Numbered from the stretch's first letter, positions 1 to 9,278 are shown. The stretch: 64,000 nucleotides of DNA from Alphaproteobacteria bacterium HGW-Alphaproteobacteria-18 (GCA_002841155.1 PHEH01000009.1:1-64000); one strand, 5' to 3'. The notes: a model not told the origin generated them from the sequence alone. Program-made: numbers and translations.

Positions 1-45
1 AAAAGGGAATGGCCCACCCCGACACGTCTTAGATCTATTTTCCGT

Positions 46-61
46 CCCCGGATCGCCGGGG
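46..61 (-). terminator. Possible hairpin terminator downstream of quinone oxidoreductase
   Basis: CCCCGG-ATCG-CCGGGG forms a perfect 6-bp stem about 50 bases beyond the stop codon of the leftward quinone oxidoreductase gene. There is no clear T-run on the leftward strand, so intrinsic termination is only possible. The rest of positions 1-111 shows no gene. Confidence 0.3.
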
Positions 62-111
62 CTCATCGTTTTCGCCGGACGGCTCACGCCGCGCCGGCCA
101 AAACTGCTGGC

Positions 112-1101
112 CTACATGGTCACGACAACCTTGCCCTGCGCTTTCCGGTCTTGCAACTCGCGGATGGCATCAGCCGCCTGCTCCATCGGATAGGAGCCCG
201 AAATGTGCGGGCGGATCTTGCCGGCCTTGTAGAGGTCAAACAGTTCCTTGACGTTCTGCTGGTGCGCCTTGGGGTCTCGCGCCACCGCCGCGCCCCAGAA
301 TACCCCGCGCACATCGCAGCTTTTCAGCAAGGTAAGGTTCAGCGGCAGTTTCGGAATGCCCGCCGGGAAGCCGATCACGAGGAAGCGCCCTTCCCAGTTC
401 ATCGCGCGCACGGCCGGCTCGGCATAATTGCCGCCCACGCCGTCATAGATGATATCAACCCCGCCGCCGGAAATCGCCTTGATATCCTCGGAGAATTTCT
501 TCTGCCCATCCCGGTCCAGTTCGCGCGCATAGACAAGGCCCTTGTCGGCGCCTTTGGAAAGGCAGAAATCCACCTTCTCCTGGCTTGAGGCGGCCGCGAT
601 CACTTCCAGCCCCATCGCCTTGCCAAGCTCAACGGCGGCAATACCCACCCCGCCGGCCGCGCCGAGCACGAGCAGCTTCTCGCCGGGCTTTGGATCGCCC
701 CGGTCCTTGAGGGCGTAATAGGAAGTGCCATAGGTCATCAGGAAGGCGGCCGCCTCTTCAAACGGCATGCCCTCGGGGATCGGCATCACGCCGTGTGCGG
801 CGGCGAGGCAATACTCGGCCATCCCGCCACTGCCCGTGGAGGCCAGCACGCGCTCGCCGGGTTTCACATGGGCGACGCCCTCGCCCACAGCGGCGACGAT
901 CCCGGCCACTTCCCCGCCCGGAGAGAACGGGCGCGGCGGCTTGAACTGATACATGTCCTGGATGATCAGCACGTCAGGATAATTCACCCCGCAGGCCTTC
1001 ACCTGCACCAGAACCTGCCCCTTGCCGGGGGTTGGCACCGCCACATCCTCGATCACCAGCGCCTCTGGCCCGCCGACCACTTTTGATAATACGGCCTTCA
1101 T
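112..1101 (-). CDS. NADPH:quinone oxidoreductase family protein (zinc-independent MDR)
   Basis: A 329-residue medium-chain dehydrogenase/reductase of the quinone oxidoreductase subfamily, expected to reduce quinones or enoyl-type substrates with NADPH in the cytosol. The N-terminal GroES-like domain ([20 protein letters not shown]) is followed by a Rossmann domain with the dinucleotide-binding stretch [19 protein letters not shown] near residue 150. The catalytic-zinc cysteine/histidine set of alcohol dehydrogenases is absent. The start is supported by a GGGAGAGG Shine-Dalgarno just upstream. It is divergent from the isoaspartyl peptidase gene. The family is clear; the physiological substrate is not. 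Confidence 0.9.
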   Translation of the reverse strand: MKAVLSKVVGGPEALVIEDVAVPTPGKGQVLVQVKACGVNYPDVLIIQDMYQFKPPRPFSPGGEVAGIVAAVGEGVAHVKPGERVLASTGSGGMAEYCLAAAHGVMPIPEGMPFEEAAAFLMTYGTSYYALKDRGDPKPGEKLLVLGAAGGVGIAAVELGKAMGLEVIAAASSQEKVDFCLSKGADKGLVYARELDRDGQKKFSEDIKAISGGGVDIIYDGVGGNYAEPAVRAMNWEGRFLVIGFPAGIPKLPLNLTLLKSCDVRGVFWGAAVARDPKAHQQNVKELFDLYKAGKIRPHISGSYPMEQAADAIRELQDRKAQGKVVVTM

Positions 1102-1198
1102 CGGCCTCTCCCTTCAAAGCTTGTTGTTTCGACCTTCAGACGGTAGCCATGCCGCGAGCAGGCGCCAAGCCTTCCGCGAGGGGAAAGGAACTATTGCG

Positions 1199-2071
1199 AT
1201 GTCAAAAATCTGGGCCATCGCCATCCATGGCGGCGCCGGGCCGATCCCGGGACGCGACTACGCCCCCGAAGAAGCCCATATCGCGGGCCTCCTGAAACGC
1301 GGCGCGGACGCGCTCGCGAGCGGCGAAGCCGCGCTCGATGTCGTCGAAGCGATGGTGATCGACCTGGAAGCCTCCGGTCTCTATGTGGCCGGCAAGGGCG
1401 CAAGCCCCAATACGGCGGGCGAATGGGAACTCGACGCCGCCATCATGGACGGGCGCACCCGCAATGCCGGCGCCGTCGGCGCGCTGCAGGGCTTTGCAAG
1501 CCCGATCCGCGCCGCCCGCGCCGTGCTGGAGAAAACCCCCAACGTCCTGATCGTCGGCAAAGGCGCAGAGGCAATCGCCAGCGCCGCCGGCCTCGCCCGC
1601 ATCAGCGATCCGGCGAGCTATTATGGCGCGGTCGATGAAGACACCGTCCAGGATGGCCGCGTCAACATGGGCACCGTCGGCGCCGTCGCGCTCGACATCT
1701 ATGGCGATATGGCGGCGGCCACCTCCACCGGCGGCGTCCTCGCCAAGACGCCCGGCCGCATCGGCGACACGCCGATCATCGGCGCGGGCACCTGGGCGGA
1801 CGAACGCTGCGCGATTTCCTGCACCGGCCTTGGCGAATACTTCATCCGCGCCAATGCCGCCGCAGACGTTTCCGCCCGCATCCGCTATGGCGGCGATACG
1901 CTCGGCCCCGCCCTGCGCGGCGCCCTCGATGATGTCAAACGCCTCGGCGGCAATGGCGGCATGATCGGCGTCTCGGCAATCGGCGAACTCGCCTCCGGTT
2001 TCAATTCCTCTGGCCTGAAACGCGGCCTCGCCGACTGGAAAGGCCGATTTGAAGTGGCAACCTTCCTATGA
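1199..2071 (+). CDS. Isoaspartyl peptidase / L-asparaginase (Ntn hydrolase)
   Basis: A 290-residue plant-type asparaginase (peptidase family T2). Such precursors cleave themselves in front of a threonine, which becomes the nucleophile for hydrolysing isoaspartyl dipeptides or asparagine. The N-terminal signature [11 protein letters not shown] and the cleavage site [11 protein letters not shown], with Thr as the expected new N terminus, are both visible, as is the later TSTGG stretch. A longer upstream reading frame exists, but ATG 1199 is preferred because AAGGAA lies 8 bases upstream and the family signature starts directly after it. The stop overlaps the next gene by 4 bases (ATGA), so the two are probably translationally coupled. 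Confidence 0.92.
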   Translation: MSKIWAIAIHGGAGPIPGRDYAPEEAHIAGLLKRGADALASGEAALDVVEAMVIDLEASGLYVAGKGASPNTAGEWELDAAIMDGRTRNAGAVGALQGFASPIRAARAVLEKTPNVLIVGKGAEAIASAAGLARISDPASYYGAVDEDTVQDGRVNMGTVGAVALDIYGDMAAATSTGGVLAKTPGRIGDTPIIGAGTWADERCAISCTGLGEYFIRANAAADVSARIRYGGDTLGPALRGALDDVKRLGGNGGMIGVSAIGELASGFNSSGLKRGLADWKGRFEVATFL

Positions 2072-2388
2072 CTGTTCTTTTCTGGGCCCTTTCCGTCATC
2101 ATCGTCTTTGCCATCCTGCTCGCCGCACAGATGCGGATGATCATTTCCATGGCGCTACGCCGGGCGCTCGCAGCAAAGTTTGGCGGGGGGCCGAGCGATG
2201 TCGAATACCGCGCCGCAATCCTCTCGCTGGGGCGCGGCCAGGCGACCACCGATGCCGAGAAACATCTTGAGGCGGAATATCCCAATCCCGTGGGCCAGCT
2301 GAAGCTCGCCCGCCGGGTCTCGCTGGCCGGTCCGCTTGCGCTTCTGATTGTGGTGGCCATTGGCCGTTTCGGGCTGGGCGTTTTCTGA
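2068..2388 (+). CDS. Small hypothetical membrane protein
   Basis: A 106-residue protein with one hydrophobic segment at each end ([20 protein letters not shown] near the N terminus and [21 protein letters not shown] at the C terminus) around a charged central loop containing [21 protein letters not shown] do not recognise the family. It overlaps the upstream peptidase by 4 bases and its stop overlaps the start of the downstream methyltransferase (TGATG), so the three genes form a tight operon. It is supported by this overlap and by coherent membrane topology; function unknown. Confidence 0.75.
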   Translation: MTVLFWALSVIIVFAILLAAQMRMIISMALRRALAAKFGGGPSDVEYRAAILSLGRGQATTDAEKHLEAEYPNPVGQLKLARRVSLAGPLALLIVVAIGRFGLGVF

Positions 2389-2921
2389 TGCGGGGTTTTT
2401 TCGCCATAGGCTCAGAGCGCATTTCCAAGCCGATGAACCTCGGCGCCCTGATGCGCACCGCCCATGCCTTCGGCGCGAGCTTTGTCTTCTCCATCGATGC
2501 CGAGCGCAATCTGAAGGAGGCCTATGCCGCCGACACGTCCAAATCCGCCGGCCAGATCCCCTACTATCAATGGGATTCCCTTGAGGAGATGCAGCTGCCC
2601 AAAGGCTGCCAGCTCGTCGGCATCGAACTGACCGACGACGCGGTGGATCTTCCCGTCTTCCGGCATCCGCCGCAGGCGGCCTATATTCTTGGCCCCGAGA
2701 AGGGAAACCTCTCAGCCGCCGCCATCGAGCGCTGCGCCCATGTCGTGAAGATCCCGACGCGCTTCTGCATCAATGTCAGCCTTGCGGGCGCGCTGGTCAT
2801 GTATGATCGCCATCTCTCGATGGGCGGCTATGGCCCCCGCCCCATCATGCCGGGCGGCCCCGATGGCGCGCGCCGCCGAAAATATGTTCCGGGGCCTGAC
2901 AGAAAGAAATCCGGGAGCTGA
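2388..2921 (+). CDS. TrmH/SpoU-family RNA methyltransferase (SPOUT)
   Basis: A 177-residue SPOUT methyltransferase, expected to methylate the 2'-O-ribose of a tRNA or rRNA nucleotide using S-adenosylmethionine. Three family motifs are in order: NLGALMRTAHAFGA near residue 20 (motif 1, RNA/catalytic), AYILGPEKGNLS near 95 (motif 2, cofactor knot) and INVSLAGALVMYDR near 128 (motif 3). The C terminus is a short basic, Pro/Gly-rich tail. It lacks an N-terminal substrate-binding domain, so the RNA target cannot be read from the sequence. It is the last gene of a three-gene overlapping operon and converges on the chrR-like gene with only 8 bases between stops. Confidence 0.88.
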   Translation: MRGFFAIGSERISKPMNLGALMRTAHAFGASFVFSIDAERNLKEAYAADTSKSAGQIPYYQWDSLEEMQLPKGCQLVGIELTDDAVDLPVFRHPPQAAYILGPEKGNLSAAAIERCAHVVKIPTRFCINVSLAGALVMYDRHLSMGGYGPRPIMPGGPDGARRRKYVPGPDRKKSGS

Positions 2922-2929
2922 TCTAAAAT

Positions 2930-3604
2930 CTAGCGGGCGCCAAGCAACTTCTGAACCATGCCCAGAACACCGGTGAAGCGCAGCCTGCCATCGCGCACGG
3001 CGAGCGCGTAGCAGACCTCATCTTCATCCGCGATCGGCTGGTGGGTATCACCCGGTCCATTCAGGCAGACATCGCCGGGACCATAATTTCCGCGCTCGTC
3101 AGAGAAGCCACCTGAGAGCACCATGGTGAACTCGTTCCCGCTATGCGAGTGGCGCGGGATCTTTGAGCCGGCAGAAATCCGGTAAAGCTCAACGTCCATC
3201 GTTGAGCCGACATCCAGCTTCAGGCGTTTCAGCCCAATGCCCATCATCTGCCATCCGCTCTTGCCTGCGGCGTCCAGCGCGGCCCCGCGCACTGGTTCTG
3301 GAAGGCTGAGAATTTCATTGATCGCGTCTCCGGCAGCCTTCCCCGCCGCGCGCTGCCTCTCGGGCGGCGCCTCAAGGGCATCGATAAAGGCCAGCGTCCG
3401 CTCAAGCGCGCCTTCGCTCATCTGCGCTTCAGGCGCCGCGTCCAGGAAGCTGCCCGAGATCATCTCGCTCACTGCAACCGAGTTTCGGACATCCGCGCGC
3501 ATCAGGCTCTGGGCTTCCAGCATAAGAGCGAAGGCCGGGTCGATACACCCGGCCGCATAGGCGCTATAGAGTTCGCTGAAGCTATTTTGAGAAGCAGAAG
3601 TCAT
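2930..3604 (-). CDS. ChrR-like cupin anti-sigma factor lacking the N-terminal zinc ligands
   Basis: A 224-residue protein downstream of, and co-oriented with, an ECF sigma gene, as in the rpoE-chrR pairs of photooxidative stress. The N terminus (SAYAAGCIDPAFALMLEAQ) aligns with the anti-sigma domain of Rhodobacter ChrR. Where ChrR has its zinc-binding His and Cys residues, this protein has Gln, Arg and Val (AQSLMRADVRN), so the zinc anti-sigma motif appears lost. The C-terminal cupin keeps a metal site: HSHSGNEF followed by GDTHQPI, giving His, His, Glu and His. It probably binds the adjacent sigma factor and releases it under oxidative stress, but regulation may depend on the cupin alone. 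Comparison with ChrR is from memory, not an alignment. Confidence 0.82.
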   Translation of the reverse strand: MTSASQNSFSELYSAYAAGCIDPAFALMLEAQSLMRADVRNSVAVSEMISGSFLDAAPEAQMSEGALERTLAFIDALEAPPERQRAAGKAAGDAINEILSLPEPVRGAALDAAGKSGWQMMGIGLKRLKLDVGSTMDVELYRISAGSKIPRHSHSGNEFTMVLSGGFSDERGNYGPGDVCLNGPGDTHQPIADEDEVCYALAVRDGRLRFTGVLGMVQKLLGAR

Positions 3605-3693
3605 ATTCGTCAGAAAGTCCCATTCCTTCAGGAAGACATTGTCCGGTTTGCAGTTTCGTCAAGCCAGCAAGGCTGGAGATTACAGCAGACGGG

Positions 3694-4350
3694 TCAAACG
3701 CCCCCTTCAAGCTCACCTTTCAGGCGTGTGAATGCCAGCCGGATACGTGATTTGACCGTTCCGAGCGGCAGGTTGAAGGTCCGGGCGATTTCCGAATGCG
3801 ATAGGCCGTCATAGAAGGCCGCCTGAATGAGGATGAGCTGGTCCTGCGGCAGACGGGTCAGCCGATCGCGCACGACAAGATCCAGCTGCTGACGCGAAAC
3901 CGTCTGGTCAGGGGTTTCGATCTCCGGCGGCTGCAGGATCGGATCTTCTGCGCTGAGTTCCGGCCGGCGCTGGCGACGCTGCGCATCGATCCGGCGATTG
4001 CGGGCAATCCTGAAAATCCAGGTCGAAACAGACGCCTGGGCGCGGTCATACATTCCCGCCTTCTGCCAGACGGTGATCATGACATCCTGGGCCAGCTCCT
4101 CGGCTTCCGCGTCCGCCGCGCCAAGGCGCAGCATGAAGCCCTTCACGCGGGGCGCGTAATAGCTGAACAGGCTCTCAAACGCGCTGCGGCACCGCCGCTG
4201 GGCAATCGCCGCCATCTGGTCGGCATGGCGCTCCCGAAGGACGGGGTCTGCTGAGCGAACGGTGTTGTCGAACACGCGCTTGGCCTTTCGCGGAACCGGG
4301 CGCTCATTGTCTGTCTTCATGAACCGCAAGGCAACCATGGCGCTTGTCAT
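3694..4350 (-). CDS. ECF RNA polymerase sigma factor (RpoE/ECF11-like)
   Basis: A 218-residue extracytoplasmic-function sigma factor. Region 2 is FSYYAPRVKGFMLRLG through EELAQDVMITVWQKA and STWIFRIARNRRIDAQRR, which binds core polymerase and the -10 element. Region 4 is LPQDQLILIQAAFYDGLSHSEIA with the helix-turn-helix LPLGTVKSRIRLAFTRL, which reads the -35 element. Pairing with a downstream ChrR-like gene points to the singlet-oxygen/hydroperoxide group ECF11. The start could be ATG 4350 or ATG 4320 (MKTDNERP). A candidate autoregulatory promoter lies just upstream (see separate entry). An 89-base gap separates it from the chrR-like gene, with no clear terminator. Confidence 0.9.
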   Translation of the reverse strand: MTSAMVALRFMKTDNERPVPRKAKRVFDNTVRSADPVLRERHADQMAAIAQRRCRSAFESLFSYYAPRVKGFMLRLGAADAEAEELAQDVMITVWQKAGMYDRAQASVSTWIFRIARNRRIDAQRRQRRPELSAEDPILQPPEIETPDQTVSRQQLDLVVRDRLTRLPQDQLILIQAAFYDGLSHSEIARTFNLPLGTVKSRIRLAFTRLKGELEGGV

Positions 4351-4378
4351 TTCCCCGTTATGCTCGTTTCAGGTGTTT

Positions 4379-4408
4379 TGCTTGAAGATGCCTCCGGTGT
4401 ATGGATCA
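4379..4408 (-). promoter_or_regulatory. Candidate ECF11-type promoter of the sigma gene
   Basis: On the leftward strand TGATCC (positions 4408-4403) is followed after 18 bases by CAAGCA (4384-4379), ending about 30 bases before the sigma ATG. The TGATCC box and 18-base spacing fit the Rhodobacter RpoE promoter pattern as I remember it (TGATCC-N18-TAAGNN-like); the -10 deviates at its first base. This would make the sigma factor autoregulated. Inference from pattern only. Confidence 0.4.
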
Positions 4409-4428
4409 GGCAGCCTCGGAGACACTCT

Positions 4429-4962
4429 GTGAGTATTTTATTCAACATGCAACATAAAACGACATCGCCCGGACGCCCTCTCGCTCTCGTGATCCTGGCG
4501 GGCCTTCTGGCAGGCACCGCTGCGGCCGAACCGTCCGCGGTCGGCCGGTTCAAGGATTGGGTGGTCTTCACCGAAGAAAAGGGCGGCGACCTGCTCTGCT
4601 ACGCCGCTACGGAGGCCAACTCGAAAACCCCCGCCTCCGTCAAACATGGCGATGTCTGGTATTATGTGACGAGCTGGAAATCCGGCCAGGCCAGGAATCA
4701 GCCGAGCTTTCGCGTTACCTATGATCTGAAGACCGACAAGGCCCCGAAAACCACGATCGGGCGCTCATCCTGGCAGATGTTTGCCGTTGGCGGGGAAGCT
4801 TTCGCCGAAGACGCCGACGATCCGCGCATCGTTGACGCGCTCAAGAAAGGCTCCAGCCTGACGGTATCGGGCCAGTCCGCACGCGGTACGAATGTCACCT
4901 ATCGCTTCTCGCTGAGCGGCTCGGCCGATGCGATTGCCAAGGCCGAGGAAGCCTGCCGATAA
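4429..4962 (+). CDS. IalB-like (invasion-associated locus B family) secreted protein
   Basis: A 177-residue exported protein with a signal peptide (RPLALVILAGLLAGTAAAEP) and the IalB-family pattern: FKDWVVFTEEKGGDLLCYAATEA near residue 45 and a final EEACR cysteine that could pair with the first. In Bartonella the family is linked to invasion; in free-living alphaproteobacteria its role is unknown. The start is taken as GTG 4429, because GGAG sits 7 bases upstream; ATG 4447 is an alternative with no Shine-Dalgarno. It is divergent from the ECF sigma gene, so it could belong to that regulon, though no matching promoter was seen on this strand. Confidence 0.78.
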   Translation: MSILFNMQHKTTSPGRPLALVILAGLLAGTAAAEPSAVGRFKDWVVFTEEKGGDLLCYAATEANSKTPASVKHGDVWYYVTSWKSGQARNQPSFRVTYDLKTDKAPKTTIGRSSWQMFAVGGEAFAEDADDPRIVDALKKGSSLTVSGQSARGTNVTYRFSLSGSADAIAKAEEACR

Positions 4963-4976
4963 GGCACAAAAGAAAA

Positions 4977-5003
4977 GCGGCGGCCACCCTGGGTGGCCGC
5001 CGC
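4977..5003. terminator. Bidirectional rho-independent terminator
   Basis: GCGGCGGCCACCC and GGGTGGCCGCCGC are perfect 13-base complements around a single T, placed between the convergent IalB-like and OmpA-like genes. The leftward strand continues into TTTTCTTTT, so it is a strong intrinsic terminator for the OmpA gene; the rightward strand has only TTCCTGTT. Confidence 0.88.
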
Positions 5004-5033
5004 TTCCTGTTCAGTTTCCTGAACCTGTCGTGA

Positions 5034-5669
5034 TTACTGCGTAACCGGCGTCAGAATGATCTCGACGCGGCGGTTCTGCGAACGGCCAGCTTCGGTGGAG
5101 TTATCCGCCACCGGATAGTCGATACCCATGCCGATGGCCGACATGCGAACGGACTGGACGCCCTGATTGGTCAGGTAGCTGCGAACCGCATCAGCGCGCT
5201 GCTGGGAGAGGCGCTGGTTGAAATCGCGGGCGCCTTCCGACGAAGCATGGCCCCGGATGTCAACGGCAGTCGAGGGATACTCATTCAGTGTGGCGGCGAC
5301 ATTGTTCAGCGTCTGGAAGAAGGCTGGCTGAATCTGGGCGCTGCCCTGCTGGAAGGAGATGCCCGACGGCATGGTCAGCGCGATCTGGTCGCCCTGACGT
5401 TCGATTTCGATGCCCGTACCAGCGGTCTGCTGGCGGAGTTTCTCTTCCTGGCGGTCCATATAGACGCCAACAGACGCGCCGGCGACAGCACCGACAGCTG
5501 CACCGATAGCGGCGTTCCGCTTGTCGTCGCCACCGGCCATCATGCCGGCACCTGCGCCAAGGATTGCACCAGCCGCGCCGGTTGTAAGGACGCGCTGGCT
5601 TGGGCCCGTTTCACAGGCGTGAAGGACCGGCAGCATGAGTGCGGCCGCGATGAGAACTGATTTCTTCAT
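5034..5669 (-). CDS. OmpA-family outer-membrane lipoprotein (YiaD-like)
   Basis: A 211-residue lipoprotein expected to anchor the outer membrane to peptidoglycan. The signal peptide ends in a lipobox (VLHAC, Cys near residue 19). A glycine-zipper segment (GAAGAILGAGAGMMAG and AIGAAVGAVAGASVGVYMD) follows. The C-terminal OmpA domain has DIRGHASSEGARDFNQRLSQ and GYD-like NRRVEIILTP, the usual peptidoglycan-binding elements. The start at ATG 5669 is preferred over an in-frame ATG 51 bases upstream because GGGAG precedes it at good spacing and the signal peptide begins there. A strong terminator lies after its stop. Confidence 0.92.
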   Translation of the reverse strand: MKKSVLIAAALMLPVLHACETGPSQRVLTTGAAGAILGAGAGMMAGGDDKRNAAIGAAVGAVAGASVGVYMDRQEEKLRQQTAGTGIEIERQGDQIALTMPSGISFQQGSAQIQPAFFQTLNNVAATLNEYPSTAVDIRGHASSEGARDFNQRLSQQRADAVRSYLTNQGVQSVRMSAIGMGIDYPVADNSTEAGRSQNRRVEIILTPVTQ

Positions 5670-5857
5670 GAGAATGACTCCCTTTGCATGAAGTAGTGTT
5701 GCCGCGTCTGGCATGACCAATCTGAATGGAAGCCAACCAAGCGGATATTTTTCGAATTACCTTCTGAAATGAAGGGATTTCCGAATTCTGGCGCGTTACA
5801 ATCTGTCCATGTTTCCGCCGTTTTATTTGCATCACCGCTCATGCTATAGGCCCGCAC

Positions 5858-7027
5858 ATGACTGTGACCCTGAACCTCAGCCGCCCGAACAATGCTCTGC
5901 CTGGCAAGAAACGCCTGACAGGGCTTTCGGTTCCCGCGCTCAAGGCAGAAATGGAAGCCCTCGGCCTTGAGCCGAAGGCAGCGAACATGCGCGCCCGTCA
6001 GATCCGGCGCTGGATTCACCATTTCGGGGTCACCGATTTTGCCGCGATGACCGACATCGCCAAGGATCTGCGCGCCCAGCTCGCCGAAAAGTTCGAGGTC
6101 GAGCGGCCGGAAATTGCCGACCATCAGGTCAGCCGTGATGGTACCCAGAAATGGCTCACCCGCTATGGCCCCGGCATCGAAGGCGAGAGCGTCTACATCC
6201 CGGATGTCGGCAAGGCTGGCGCGCTGTGTGTCTCCAGCCAGGTTGGCTGCACCCTCAACTGCACCTTCTGCCATACGGGCACCCAGGCGCTCGTACGCAA
6301 CCTGACGGCCCAGGAAATCGTCCAGCAGGTGATCATCGCCCGCGACGCGCTGTCTGAATGGCCAAGCTCCATCGAAGAACGCCGTCTGACGAACATCGTT
6401 TTCATGGGCATGGGCGAGCCGCTCTATAATCTCGACAATGTGGCTGAAGCTATCGACACGATTTCCGATGGCGATGGCATGGCGATCGGCCGCCGCCGCA
6501 TTACTGTCTCCACGGCGGGCGTCGCGCCCAAAATCCCGGAACTCGGTGAGCGCACGGGCGCAATGCTTGCGATCTCCCTGCACGCGACCAATAACGACCT
6601 TCGCAATGAACTCGTACCGCTCAACCGCAAATACGACATCCAGACGCTGTTCGACGCAATCCGGGCCTATCCCGGCCTTGGCAATGCCAAGCGCGTGACC
6701 TTCGAATATGTCATGCTCAAGGGCGTCAACGATACACTCGCCGAAGCGCGTGATCTGGTGAAGCTGATGAAGGGCGTGCCGTCCAAGATCAACCTCATTC
6801 CGTTCAATCCCTGGCCGGGCTCTCCCTATGAGTGTTCGGACTGGGAAACGATTGAAGAATTTGCTGAAGTGCTGAACCGGGCGGGCTATGCCTCGCCTAT
6901 CCGCACCCCGCGCGGGCGTGACATCCTCGCCGCCTGCGGCCAGCTCCGTTCCGAAAGCGTCAAGGTCCGCGCCAGCGAGCTGCGCAAGCAGCAACAGCAG
7001 GCCTCAGCCCAAGGCGCCGAAGGCTAA
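5858..7027 (+). CDS. rlmN: Dual-specificity RNA methyltransferase RlmN
   Basis: A 389-residue radical-SAM enzyme that methylates C2 of A2503 in 23S rRNA and of A37 in some tRNAs, improving translational fidelity. The iron-sulfur motif CTLNCTFC (Cys131, 135, 138) is intact, as is the SAM-binding stretch [14 protein letters not shown] near residue 185. The mechanistic cysteines expected near the C terminus include Cys360 in [12 protein letters not shown]. The N-terminal accessory domain ([23 protein letters not shown]) is typical. Length matches the family. It is transcribed alone and converges on the spermidine-synthase-like gene with 13 bases between stops. Confidence 0.96.
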   Translation: MTVTLNLSRPNNALPGKKRLTGLSVPALKAEMEALGLEPKAANMRARQIRRWIHHFGVTDFAAMTDIAKDLRAQLAEKFEVERPEIADHQVSRDGTQKWLTRYGPGIEGESVYIPDVGKAGALCVSSQVGCTLNCTFCHTGTQALVRNLTAQEIVQQVIIARDALSEWPSSIEERRLTNIVFMGMGEPLYNLDNVAEAIDTISDGDGMAIGRRRITVSTAGVAPKIPELGERTGAMLAISLHATNNDLRNELVPLNRKYDIQTLFDAIRAYPGLGNAKRVTFEYVMLKGVNDTLAEARDLVKLMKGVPSKINLIPFNPWPGSPYECSDWETIEEFAEVLNRAGYASPIRTPRGRDILAACGQLRSESVKVRASELRKQQQQASAQGAEG

Positions 7028-7040
7028 TAAGCACCCCGCC

Positions 7041-9278
7041 TCAGCGCTTCTTGTGAACCAGACGGTCCCAGATCGCGCCGGGGATATTGGAATAATCATC
7101 CGTCCACGCACGTCCACCATCGCTCTCCAGAAGGCTCCATGCGCCCGTCACATCCAGTGGCGCCAGCGCCAGATCGTTGCGTGCCAGCGCGACAACCGTA
7201 CTGGACTGCGCGCGATAGCCCTGCCCCGCCAGTGTGCGATACTGCGTGCGCGCCGGCACGCCGAGCTCGCCTGCCACCCGCGCCACGACGGTTTCCAATC
7301 CCATATAACGGTTGGACACATGCAGCAGAACGATGCCGTCATCCTTGATCCGCGACAGGTAGAGAGCAATGGCCTCCCGCGTCAGAAGATGCGCAGGGAC
7401 TGAATCTGACGAGAAGGCATCGATCAACAGGATATCAAATGCCGCCTCGGATTCATCAGCCAGGGTAAGACGGCCATCACCGAGCACAATATCCGCATCC
7501 GGAGCGCATTCGGAAAGAAATGTGAACCTTTCCGGATCTTCCGCCAACCGCGCCACGATGGGATCGATTTCATAGAAGGTATAATGCTGACCAGGCCACG
7601 CATAACAAGCGACCGAGCCGACACCAAGCCCGAGCACCCCGACTCTGCCGGGACGATTGTGCGCTGAAAAGACCTGCCCGATCGGCGTTTCAGGCGCATA
7701 ATAGGTGGCTGGCCGCCACGCATCCTCGCCGGCTGCCTGGGCGCCATGCAGGGTCGTGCCATGCACCATCACCCGGTACCCGTCACGCTCATGGATCTTC
7801 ACGACACCAAAGAAACCGCGCTCGGAATATGCGCCCATCGTGGGACTGGCCGCAATGCCTATGGCCCAGATCGATGCAGCAGCCGCTACGCAGGCGAGCC
7901 GCGAACGCCGCACCAGATAGAGAAGAACAAGCGCAACCGTCAGCAGGATGAAGAATGACCTTTTATCCTGCTGCGCCAGGGCGGGTACATCATAAACGAA
8001 AGCAGCAATGACGGCGGCACCGACAGCAACAGCTGCCATGACAATCATCCAGGTCGGGCCGAGCCAGTAGCGCTGCGGCAGCAGAAGCAGCGCCGCGATC
8101 AGCATCAGCGGATATTCCGCAATGCTGTTGAAGATCACCGGAACGAGCAGCGCATTGAACGCCCCCCCGAGTACGCCGCCGAGCGACATCAGCAGGTAGA
8201 ATTCCGTCAGCCGCCCCGTCTCGGGCCGGTCATCTGCCAGCAGGCCATGAGAGGCCACGGCAGCAAAGAACAAGGCGCCCAGATGCACGAAGAAGCTCAG
8301 GAGCGTCGGCACGCCTGACACCTTCGTCAGCGTGAACAGCGCCAACCCGACAAATACCGGCAGGATGGCGAGTGACAGCGCCCGCCCGATAACCGGCCGC
8401 TTGGAGAAGACAACGATAAAGCTGGCAATGTAGAGCATCAGCGGCGGCGCCCAGAGGAAAGGCGCGCTGGCCACATCCGTCGCGATATGGGTCGTCACGC
8501 CCATCAGCAGGCTGGAGGGCACGAAAGCCAGGACCAGCCACCACAGGCGCTGGCGCCAGCGCGCCGCGCGGTGTCCGCCTGTAACCGCTTCGCCCTTCAC
8601 CGCTTCAGGCAACAGCGCAACTGGCGCCGGGGATTTAAGGGTCAACAGGCCGCATCCGATCAGCAGGACCAGCAGCACGACATATCCCGCAGACCACGCC
8701 ATCGCCTGCCCTGCCAGCGGTGCCAATGGTTCCAGCAGCAAGGGATAGGCCGCCAGCCCCAGCAGCGACCCGGCATTGCTGGCCGCATAGAGGTGATAGG
8801 GGTCATGCGCATCCTCCCGGCCTGTGCGGGCATACCAGGCCTGAATCAGCGGCGCTGTCGCAGAGATGATTGCAAAAGGCGGCGCAATCGACAACGCAAA
8901 CACCCCGATTAGCCAGAGAGCCGGCCGCGCCGGATCAGGACTTCCGAAAACGCTGGTCAACTCAAAGGGCAGCACAAGCGCCGCCAGGAGAAGCAGCGCG
9001 CCGTGTATCATGATCTGAAGGCGTAGCGCCTTCACCAGATGCGTAAGCAGATGGGCGTACGCATAACCCGCCAGCAAGGCCGCCTGAAAACAGACCAGCG
9101 ACACATTCCACACATTGGGTGAGCCCCCGAGCAGCGGCGTTGCCATACGCGCAAACATCGGCTGGACGAGGAACACCAGCGCCGCAGAAAGGAAGACAGT
9201 CACGGCAAAAGGCATGCCTCCCAGCCCGCGTAGGACCGGGCCAGGCGGCAAAGCACTGGCAGCAGGAAATTGGCTCAT
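7041..9278 (-). CDS. Membrane-anchored spermidine-synthase-like protein
   Basis: A 745-residue two-part protein. About the first 480 residues are a series of hydrophobic segments (for example AVTVFLSAALVFLVQPMFARM and LVLAFVPSSLLMGVTTHIA), resembling a multi-pass transporter-like module. The C-terminal part, from about residue 500, is a spermidine-synthase fold: GVLGLGVGSVACYA (nucleotide site), FYEIDP, VLGDGRLTLAD and DILLIDAFSSDSVP. Such fusions are common in bacterial genomes but largely uncharacterised; true aminopropyl transfer is not established. The start is ATG 9278 with a G-rich Shine-Dalgarno. No polyamine genes are adjacent. Confidence 0.85.
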   Translation of the reverse strand: MSQFPAASALPPGPVLRGLGGMPFAVTVFLSAALVFLVQPMFARMATPLLGGSPNVWNVSLVCFQAALLAGYAYAHLLTHLVKALRLQIMIHGALLLLAALVLPFELTSVFGSPDPARPALWLIGVFALSIAPPFAIISATAPLIQAWYARTGREDAHDPYHLYAASNAGSLLGLAAYPLLLEPLAPLAGQAMAWSAGYVVLLVLLIGCGLLTLKSPAPVALLPEAVKGEAVTGGHRAARWRQRLWWLVLAFVPSSLLMGVTTHIATDVASAPFLWAPPLMLYIASFIVVFSKRPVIGRALSLAILPVFVGLALFTLTKVSGVPTLLSFFVHLGALFFAAVASHGLLADDRPETGRLTEFYLLMSLGGVLGGAFNALLVPVIFNSIAEYPLMLIAALLLLPQRYWLGPTWMIVMAAVAVGAAVIAAFVYDVPALAQQDKRSFFILLTVALVLLYLVRRSRLACVAAAASIWAIGIAASPTMGAYSERGFFGVVKIHERDGYRVMVHGTTLHGAQAAGEDAWRPATYYAPETPIGQVFSAHNRPGRVGVLGLGVGSVACYAWPGQHYTFYEIDPIVARLAEDPERFTFLSECAPDADIVLGDGRLTLADESEAAFDILLIDAFSSDSVPAHLLTREAIALYLSRIKDDGIVLLHVSNRYMGLETVVARVAGELGVPARTQYRTLAGQGYRAQSSTVVALARNDLALAPLDVTGAWSLLESDGGRAWTDDYSNIPGAIWDRLVHKKR

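Noticed and set aside
5666-6994. Long leftward open frame opposite rlmN
   Set aside because: Shadow of rlmN; it would also run through the ompA promoter region.
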